Below the pieces are notes generated by a model. It was not told where the DNA came from, searched no databases, and was given only the letters and a program-made list of their open reading frames with translations. From Anaerolineales bacterium (GTDB lineage: Bacteria; Chloroflexota; Anaerolineae; 4572-78; NAK82), in the NCBI GenBank assembly GCA_024643945.1, contig JAHELX010000466.1, positions 1 to 5,318 of the forward strand: 5,318 nt of DNA. The letters are read 5' to 3'. The stretch's first letter is position 1; every line of letters starts with the position of its first letter. The translations under genes and the position numbers were made by a program. Below are positions 1 through 4,547 of the stretch, piece after piece.

Positions 1-1
1 C

Positions 2-61
2 TCCTTGAATCAGAAACCTGATGAGTTTGCTTCGTTTGGAATCCGGGTACTCTCGACGTAA
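2..61 (+). CDS. Possible 3' end of a convergent gene (partial)
   Basis: One plus-strand frame is open from the window edge to a TAA at 59-61 and would give the last 19 residues of a protein, ending FASFGIRVLST. The other two plus frames hit stops at once. No ATG or GTG start for a further minus-strand gene is visible in bases 1-85, so a convergent neighbour ending 24 bp from the end of the HAD gene would make sense. Nineteen codons are far too few to identify a family or prove coding, and the third-position composition is not convincing. Treat this as a possibility only. Confidence 0.2.
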   Translation, partial: SLNQKPDEFASFGIRVLST

Positions 62-85
62 GCTCAAGCGCAATAACGCCAGGCT

Positions 86-697
86 TTAATTTACCCCATT
101 AAGGTATTTCTTCACCTCGGCGATGGTCTGTTCAGTGCTTGTGAACTGTATGCCCCACATACCGACAGCCCGTGCCCCCCGAACATTCTCTGCCAGGTCG
201 TCTACGAACACTGTTTCTTCAGTTTGTACACCCAACCGCCTGACGGCAATTCGATAGATACGCGCATCGGGTTTAGCCACACCCTCCTCAGCCGAGATGA
301 TCATCTCGCCTACCACGTCACCCAGCCCAAGGGTTTGGGTGAACACCTCCCGCGCACCAGGCCAGGCATTGCTGAGAATGGCTGTCCTGTAACGCGGACG
401 CAGATCGCGCAGAAACCCTACCAGCCCGGCGTCGATCCGATCGCCTGACCAGAAGTCACGCCGAAGTTCGCGTAATTGCTGGTCATTCAAGCTGAAAGTG
501 GCGGCGACGTGCTTCCACACGTCAGCCTCAGTCGCCTTGCCTACCATAGAGTGATCTGCCACTTCTGACTCTAATACGACTCTGCTCAGTTTTCCCTGCG
601 GCAGGCCCAGATACTTCTCCCATTTCCGCCGCCCACTGGGGTCTTCTGTGCGGAGAAGCACGTCTCCGAAGTCAAAGATCACCGCCCGAATCGGCAT
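86..697 (-). CDS. HAD-superfamily hydrolase (HAD-IA-like phosphatase)
   Basis: This is a 203-residue protein with all four HAD motifs. Motif I is FDFGDV with nucleophile Asp9, motif II is LSNAW with Ser109, motif III is Lys142 in the segment AKPDARIY, and motif IV is VFVDD with Asp166 and Asp167. The helical stretch at about residues 15-90 is the alpha-helical cap typical of subfamily I. Family members hydrolyse phosphate monoesters (sugar phosphates, nucleotides, phosphoglycolate) or C-halogen bonds in the cytoplasm. The C-terminal motifs favour a phosphatase; the substrate cannot be read from sequence. Position 11, two residues after the nucleophile, is Gly where classical HAD phosphatases have the Asp general acid/base, a variation also seen in YihX-type members. 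It is the last gene of the four-gene operon, 23 bp after the LOG stop. A GAGGG sits 6 bases before ATG 697 and supports this start. No convincing terminator follows. Confidence 0.92.
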   Translation of the reverse strand: MPIRAVIFDFGDVLLRTEDPSGRRKWEKYLGLPQGKLSRVVLESEVADHSMVGKATEADVWKHVAATFSLNDQQLRELRRDFWSGDRIDAGLVGFLRDLRPRYRTAILSNAWPGAREVFTQTLGLGDVVGEMIISAEEGVAKPDARIYRIAVRRLGVQTEETVFVDDLAENVRGARAVGMWGIQFTSTEQTIAEVKKYLNGVN

Positions 698-720
698 AAT
701 CGTCCCTCAGACAACCTCGA

Positions 721-1296
721 TCAGAACCATTTACTCTGGAGTTGAAGCGGCTGATAGGCCTCCAGATACGAGAAAACATTGGCTACATCTGGAGCGACGT
801 GGTACATCTGCCGATAATCGGGTTTGGCGAAATGCTCCTGGTAAATGTGCTCGAAGAGTTGGATCAAAGGATCGTAGAAGCTGTTGGTGTTAACCAGAAC
901 GATCGGCTTGGCGTGAAGCCCAAGTTGCTTGAGGGTCAGAATCTCCAGGAGCTCTTCCAGGGTACCAAAGCCACCAGGGAGGCCCACAAACGCGTCGGCC
1001 CGGGCTTCCATCACTGCTTTTCGTTCCCGTAAGTCCCGGGTCACCACCAGTTCGTCGGCGGCTTCATAGGTGATCCCTTTGACTCGGCGCAGTGGTTCTG
1101 GGATGACGCCGACCACCTTGCCGCCGTTCTGATGAGTGGCCCTGGCCAGCGCACCCATCAATCCTATCTGACCGCCACCATAGATCAGGTCAAAGTTCCG
1201 TCGGCCAATCACAGCCCCCAGCTCCGTGGCCGTTTCAAAAAAGATAGAGTCCACGGCATCGCTCGACGAACAAAAGACACAAATGGTTTGCTGCAT
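721..1296 (-). CDS. LOG-family protein (TIGR00730-type nucleotide phosphoribohydrolase)
   Basis: This is a 191-residue Rossmann-fold protein of the LOG (lonely guy) family. Members hydrolyse the N-glycosidic bond of nucleoside 5'-monophosphates (AMP, or N6-isopentenyl-AMP in cytokinin activation) to free base and ribose 5-phosphate in the cytoplasm. Visible signatures are the N-terminal strand ICVFCSSS (residues 4-11), the YGGG loop (39-42), the segment TRDLRERKAVM (about 86-96) with its conserved Arg/Lys, and the hallmark PGGFGTLEE (107-115) with the catalytic Glu. Length is normal for the family. The frame is open upstream to an ATG at 1398, but that would add 34 residues with no family similarity inside the PLD gene, so ATG 1296 is chosen. 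It begins one base after the PLD stop (TAA T ATG) with only a weak ribosome binding site, which suggests translational coupling. In a non-plant-associated bacterium a role in nucleotide turnover is more likely than hormone synthesis; this is inference. Confidence 0.93.
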   Translation of the reverse strand: MQQTICVFCSSSDAVDSIFFETATELGAVIGRRNFDLIYGGGQIGLMGALARATHQNGGKVVGVIPEPLRRVKGITYEAADELVVTRDLRERKAVMEARADAFVGLPGGFGTLEELLEILTLKQLGLHAKPIVLVNTNSFYDPLIQLFEHIYQEHFAKPDYRQMYHVAPDVANVFSYLEAYQPLQLQSKWF

Positions 1297-1297
1297 A

Positions 1298-2527
1298 TTA
1301 TTTACAGCCCATATCAGCCGGATCTGGTTCGTTGGCCTCAGCCCAGCGGCGTTCAAATTCATGCAGATACTGCGCCGCAATCCCACTATGGGTGACAACG
1401 ATCACATTTTCGTCGTTACTTTGATCCGCATTGTCGGAAAAGTTGAAGGACCCGGTGATGACCATCTTGTCGTCAATCACAAAAACCTTGTGGTGAAACG
1501 TGGCGGGGTTGCCGTCCTGACGCACCGGTACGTGGGCGCAATATAGGGTAGGCAATTCGCTATATTTTGTCTCGCTGCCCCGGGTCTCGAAGATCCCTTT
1601 CACGTCTACTCCCGCCTTGGCCCGCGCCAGCACGGCGTCACCGAGCTCCTGGTGCGTGAAAGAAAAGGCCATAAAGCGAATGCTCTTTTGAGCCTGTTCA
1701 ATCAGCGGCACCAGGTGGCTGGCCACCTCATCTTCCGGGGCAAACAACACCTGAATGGGGGTGCCGTCAATAGTCACTGTTTGACCATCTAGCGTGGAAG
1801 GAGACGTGGGACCGTACTCGCCTGCCCACATCTCGGCAAACTCGCGCTCATAGATGGCCGCCAACTCAGGTGACTCGATCACGATCACATTGTTGTTATT
1901 GCGCGACATGCCATTGACAGTGATGTTGGTTGAGCCGGTCCACACCGTCTTGCGATCAAAGATCCAGAACTTGTTGTGCATCAGGGCGCCCCGGCCATCA
2001 TCTCGCACCTCAATGCCCTCCTTTTCGAGCATGGCAAACTGGCCATGGCCCTCTTCCTGGTCAGCCTCGAGTCCACTCTCGTCGTCCGTGACCCATAGCA
2101 CCTCCACGCCACGCTGGTGGGCGGCAATCAGGGCTTCTGCTACCGGGGTGAGGTTGAACTCAAAAGCGGCGATGTGGATGGTACTTTGGGCACTGTTTAT
2201 GCGTTCAATTAGCTTTTCAGCGGGGGTACCCGCCAGATTATCCGGTGCATTCGCGTGGGCAGGGTCGGTAAAGTAGACTTGCCACCAATCTCCACCGCTG
2301 CCGACAGTAGCCAGGGGGGTATTGTCCCCTACGGGCGTCGCTGTGACCGGAGTGAACAGACCCAGCGGATCGGAGCCGGTACGTAAATAATATGCGCCCA
2401 AGATCGCGACCGTCAGAAGCAAGGCGATGGTAACCAGCAGATTCCAGCGAGTAGATTGACGCCGCGATGTGGTTGATTTCTTGCGTCGCGTGCTAGATTT
2501 TCTGGAACTTCCCGATTTCTTGGTCAT
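1298..2527 (-). CDS. Membrane-anchored phospholipase D-like protein with two HKD motifs
   Basis: This is a 409-residue protein of the PLD superfamily. Residues 1-27 are a Lys/Arg/Ser/Thr-rich tail, residues about 28-48 are one hydrophobic segment, and residues about 50-75 are a Thr/Pro/Gly linker. Two PLD repeats follow. Repeat one carries H184-x-K186-x4-D191 then TGSTN (197-201); repeat two carries H345-x-K347-x4-D352 then TGSFN (358-362). Both catalytic HKD sets are intact, so a complete two-lobed active site is expected. The basic flank before the membrane segment predicts an N-in orientation with the catalytic part outside the cytoplasmic membrane; the segment could also be an uncleaved signal anchor. 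PLD enzymes hydrolyse or transfer phosphodiesters in lipids (cardiolipin synthase, PLD) or nucleic acids (Nuc-type nuclease); the substrate here cannot be told. ATG 2527 is preferred over ATG 2566 because AGGAGG lies 5 bases before it. It overlaps the upstream gene by 35 bp and is followed by the LOG gene after 1 bp. Confidence 0.92.
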   Translation of the reverse strand: MTKKSGSSRKSSTRRKKSTTSRRQSTRWNLLVTIALLLTVAILGAYYLRTGSDPLGLFTPVTATPVGDNTPLATVGSGGDWWQVYFTDPAHANAPDNLAGTPAEKLIERINSAQSTIHIAAFEFNLTPVAEALIAAHQRGVEVLWVTDDESGLEADQEEGHGQFAMLEKEGIEVRDDGRGALMHNKFWIFDRKTVWTGSTNITVNGMSRNNNNVIVIESPELAAIYEREFAEMWAGEYGPTSPSTLDGQTVTIDGTPIQVLFAPEDEVASHLVPLIEQAQKSIRFMAFSFTHQELGDAVLARAKAGVDVKGIFETRGSETKYSELPTLYCAHVPVRQDGNPATFHHKVFVIDDKMVITGSFNFSDNADQSNDENVIVVTHSGIAAQYLHEFERRWAEANEPDPADMGCK

Positions 2528-2990
2528 TTTCCCCTCCTGGGTTTGATGTGGAGTCAATGCCCGCACCTTCTATGAACATGCGGAGACGGACAATCATCTG
2601 CGGTGGGTCATCGGCCAGGTTCAACCATTCGCCCCCAAAAACCTCACGTTGGTCGTCGTCGGGTGGTACAAAATCTTGATAGATAATAGCAGCCTGCTCG
2701 ATGATTTCGGACAGCAATTCGGCGCCGCCCTCAGCCTCCATTTCATGGCGGTTGACAACCCATCGCCTCACCCGGCGCATCAGCCCGCGCGTGGCGCGGA
2801 GCCGAGGCGAGATGACGGCTTCGGCTTCATCATCATTCAGACCGGCAGTTTCCTGGGCAATCGCCTCGGCACAGGCGACCCCCCAATCGAGCAACTCCTT
2901 GGCAGTCATATCATCCAGGCCAGCCGTCAAACTCTCGTTTTCGAGAATGCTTTCTGCGGCACGCCGGACACGTTGTTCGAGGTTGCTCAC
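2493..2990 (-). CDS. Hypothetical helical protein, first gene of the operon
   Basis: I do not recognise a family. The 165-residue product is rich in Glu, Asp, Ala and Leu, has no signal peptide or membrane segment and is probably an all-helical cytoplasmic protein. A recognisable stretch is MTAKELLDWGVACAEAIA (about 28-45), followed by an acidic turn and a basic Arg-rich segment (about 62-82, with RLRATRGLMRRVRRW). The C-terminal 25 residues look disordered (Gly/Asn/Ser/Asp). Being adjacent to, and overlapping, the PLD gene it may serve that enzyme, but this is inference only. Start choice: GGAGGT at 2997-3002 touches an ATG at 2994-2996, too close for ribosome binding, while GTG 2990 lies 6 bases downstream of it, the usual spacing. 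I therefore prefer GTG; the ATG start would add two residues (Met-Arg). The last 35 bases overlap the PLD gene in another frame and contain its ribosome binding site. Confidence 0.8.
   Translation of the reverse strand: MSNLEQRVRRAAESILENESLTAGLDDMTAKELLDWGVACAEAIAQETAGLNDDEAEAVISPRLRATRGLMRRVRRWVVNRHEMEAEGGAELLSEIIEQAAIIYQDFVPPDDDQREVFGGEWLNLADDPPQMIVRLRMFIEGAGIDSTSNPGGENDQEIGKFQKI
2533..2538 (-). promoter_or_regulatory. Ribosome binding site for the PLD-like gene
   Basis: A perfect AGGAGG lies 5 bases before ATG 2527 on the minus strand. It sits inside the coding sequence of the upstream hypothetical gene, where it encodes part of a Pro-Gly-Gly-Glu stretch. It decides the PLD start in favour of 2527 over the upstream in-frame ATG at 2566. 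Confidence 0.85.
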
Positions 2991-2996
2991 TCGCAT

Positions 2997-3002
2997 ACCT
3001 CC
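2997..3002 (-). promoter_or_regulatory. Ribosome binding site that decides the start of the operon's first gene
   Basis: GGAGGT directly abuts an ATG (2994-2996) and is 6 bases from a GTG (2988-2990) in the same frame. Normal Shine-Dalgarno spacing favours the GTG as the true start. Confidence 0.7.
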
Positions 3003-3054
3003 GTATGTAGTTGCTGGTGACAGGCTGCTTACAACGGCTCCGCGTAGTTACGTG

Positions 3055-3083
3055 AGTATAGCATATCTACTCCTGGCTGACAA
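3055..3083 (-). promoter_or_regulatory. Sigma-70 type promoter of the four-gene operon
   Basis: Read on the minus strand, TTGTCA (3083-3078) and TATACT (3060-3055) are separated by 17 bases; each matches 5 of 6 consensus positions. The -10 is preceded by TGC, an extended -10 element. The predicted transcription start is near 3048, giving a leader of about 58 nt before GTG 2990. No other promoter this strong was noticed upstream of the later genes, which fits one transcript for all four. Confidence 0.72.
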
Positions 3084-3194
3084 TGAATAAGAGGGTTTTT
3101 GTGCCAATTCTCACTACCCCTGATCTGTTCGTCAGCAGCACAGCTACCACTCCTCGCTTTACCATCGGTCCGACCAAAGCTGGGCATATCTCAA

Positions 3195-3223
3195 TTGACA
3201 AAATAGAACAAATGTACTATCAT
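3195..3223 (+). promoter_or_regulatory. Sigma-70 type promoter of the methyltransferase-Nudix gene
   Basis: TTGACA (3195-3200) matches the -35 consensus exactly, and TATCAT (3218-3223) matches 5 of 6 positions of the -10, with an ideal 17-base spacer. The predicted start near 3230 leaves a leader of only about 20 nt, just enough to hold the ribosome binding site. This suggests constitutive expression unless a repressor binds over the promoter; no clear operator palindrome was seen. Confidence 0.78.
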
Positions 3224-3237
3224 ATGTCGTAATTCAA

Positions 3238-3243
3238 AGGAGG
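3238..3243 (+). promoter_or_regulatory. Ribosome binding site for the methyltransferase-Nudix gene
   Basis: AGGAGG within AAAGGAGGG lies 6 bases before ATG 3250 and fixes the start of this gene with little doubt. Confidence 0.85.
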
Positions 3244-3249
3244 GCGACG

Positions 3250-4287
3250 ATGCCACGAGCTGACACAACGAAGCAAACCACGCAAGCCTACGACGAGATC
3301 GCCCCTTACTTTGCCGCCAAATTCTGCGGGACTGACCTCTCTACGCAGCTTGACCGTTTTTGCGCCTGTCTGCAACAGGGTGCCCGCATCCTAGACGTGG
3401 GATGTGGACCGGGGCGAGACCTGCTGAGTCTAGCGAACCGAGGCTTTTGGGCTGTGGGGCTGGACCGATCGGCAGGGATGCTGCGCCAGGCAATGGAACG
3501 GGGGGTCAAACTTTTGGTTCAGGCCGATGCTCGCGCTCTGCCCTTCGCCAATGGCACGCTGGATGGCATCTGGGCCTGCGCCTCGTTGCTGCATTTGCTC
3601 AAGGTCGAACTACCCGGCGCGCTGGTCGAGATTCATCGTGCGTTGGGCCATGGGCATGTTTGTCTGGTTTTGAAGCAAGGGGAGGGGGAAAGCTGGCGCG
3701 AGGACGACAACGGACAGCAGCGCTTTTTTGCCTATTACCACCCGGCTGAAGTAGAGCTGGCACTAGAGCGGGCCGGGTTTTACGTCATCTATTGTGGCTC
3801 GGAGCCCGACAGCCGTCGCCCGAATCTCAATTGGATCAATGCCATCGGATGGACCAAATTGATCACCCCTCACGTGGGAGCAAACGTAGCCATTTTCAAT
3901 GATGCCGGGCAGGTGCTGCTGACCCGCCGCCAGGACAATGGCCTGTGGTGCCTTCCGGGTGGACACATGGATCTGGGAGAGACACTCGATCAGACAGCCA
4001 TGCGTGAAGCGCAGGAGGAGACCGGGCTGACGATACAACTTGAGCGGCTAGTAGGGCTCTATTCCAGTTACTTCGCGCCGGGTACCTTTGGCCCCAACTC
4101 GCCAGCTCGTGCCATTTTGGTCGCATTGTTCCGTGCCCATGCCACCGGCGGCGCTCTGACGCTCAATGCCGAGGTCACTGAGTTTGGCTGGTTCGACCCT
4201 GACCACTTGCCGCCGGATCTCATCCCCCAACACGTGCAGCGCATTCACGACGCCGTCCGCGAAACCCAAAGTGTCGTCATTGCCTAG
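3250..4287 (+). CDS. Fusion protein: class I SAM-dependent methyltransferase + Nudix hydrolase
   Basis: One 345-residue frame encodes two complete domains. Residues about 1-200 are a class I methyltransferase (Methyltransf_11/25 type): motif I LDVGCGPGRD (48-57) binds SAM, Asp72 ends strand 2 in the usual ribose-binding place, ADARALPF (92-99) carries the adenine-side acidic residue Asp93, and LDGIWACASLLHL (104-116) and HPAEVELALERAGF (164-177) are typical later motifs. Residues about 207-345 are a Nudix domain with a perfect GX5EX7REUXEEXGU box: Gly238, Glu244, Arg252-Glu253, Glu256-Glu257, Gly259. Nudix enzymes hydrolyse nucleoside diphosphates linked to another moiety, using a divalent metal. 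Both active sites look intact and both domains have their usual length, with a short linker around NWINAIGWTK (193-203). The product should be cytoplasmic. It has its own promoter, is transcribed away from the four-gene operon and faces the TrpB2 gene. Methyl acceptor and Nudix substrate are unknown. Confidence 0.93.
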   Translation: MPRADTTKQTTQAYDEIAPYFAAKFCGTDLSTQLDRFCACLQQGARILDVGCGPGRDLLSLANRGFWAVGLDRSAGMLRQAMERGVKLLVQADARALPFANGTLDGIWACASLLHLLKVELPGALVEIHRALGHGHVCLVLKQGEGESWREDDNGQQRFFAYYHPAEVELALERAGFYVIYCGSEPDSRRPNLNWINAIGWTKLITPHVGANVAIFNDAGQVLLTRRQDNGLWCLPGGHMDLGETLDQTAMREAQEETGLTIQLERLVGLYSSYFAPGTFGPNSPARAILVALFRAHATGGALTLNAEVTEFGWFDPDHLPPDLIPQHVQRIHDAVRETQSVVIA

Positions 4288-4402
4288 CAGCTTTTCGGAG
4301 AAAGACTTCGGAAGTTTTCAATGACATCTTTGTCAGCATAGTTATCTGGATTATTCAGCCGGTTTGTGGGACAGAAACTAGGCGTAAAATCGCCACAAAA
4401 AT

Positions 4403-4431
4403 ACCAAGTTGTTTTTGAACAAATACTTGGT
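4403..4431. repeat. Imperfect inverted repeat (hairpin) in the convergent intergenic region
   Basis: ACCAAGTTGTT (4403-4413) pairs with AACAA (4418-4422) plus CTTGGT (4426-4431), leaving a 4-base loop and a 3-base bulge on the right arm. It is AT-rich and less stable than the neighbouring palindrome. It may contribute to 3'-end formation of the plus-strand gene or be chance; no function can be assigned. Confidence 0.35.
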
Positions 4432-4446
4432 CACAACCCGGGCTAT

Positions 4447-4496
4447 CCAAGAGAGAGTAGCGGGTGGCTGGCCAGCCACCCGCTACTCTCTCTTGG
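4447..4496. terminator. Perfect 50-bp palindrome, candidate bidirectional terminator
   Basis: The arms 4447-4471 and 4472-4496 are exact reverse complements, 25 bp each with no central spacer. The left arm runs from CCAAGAGAGAG to GGTGGCTGG. Transcribed in either direction it forms a very stable GC-rich hairpin. It lies between two convergent genes, 159 bp after the methyltransferase-Nudix stop and 51 bp after the TrpB2 stop, which suits a shared terminator. Neither side has a real T tract: the plus side continues CGCTTCTTCAG and the minus side ATAGCCCGGG. A dispersed palindromic repeat element or a transcript-protecting hairpin is therefore also possible. Confidence 0.55.
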
Positions 4497-4547
4497 CGCT
4501 TCTTCAGGATTCAACTGATAGATTGTAAGGGCGTGATGGGCAAGGCG

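Noticed and set aside
9..22. ATCAG AAAC CTGAT inverted repeat as the operon terminator
   Set aside because: The stem is only 5 bp, it is more than 60 bp past the HAD stop and has no T tract on the minus strand; likely chance.
1297..1398. N-terminal extension of the LOG gene to ATG 1398
   Set aside because: It would overlap the PLD coding sequence by about 100 bp and add residues unlike the family; ATG 1296 begins exactly where LOG proteins begin.
2701..3090. Long plus-strand open frame of 129 codons opposite the hypothetical gene
   Set aside because: It is an antisense shadow with Ser/Arg-rich low-quality protein and no ribosome binding site; the minus-strand frame has a promoter, a ribosome binding site and neighbours in the same operon.
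4302..4318. AAGACTT CGG AAGTTTT hairpin just after the methyltransferase-Nudix stop as a terminator
   Set aside because: The stem is AT-rich with a G-T wobble and a 3-base loop, and only four T residues follow within the arm itself; too weak to call.
4381..4394. GGCG TAAAAT CGCC small palindrome as an operator
   Set aside because: It has four-bp arms and lies in a convergent region with no promoter nearby; no support for binding.
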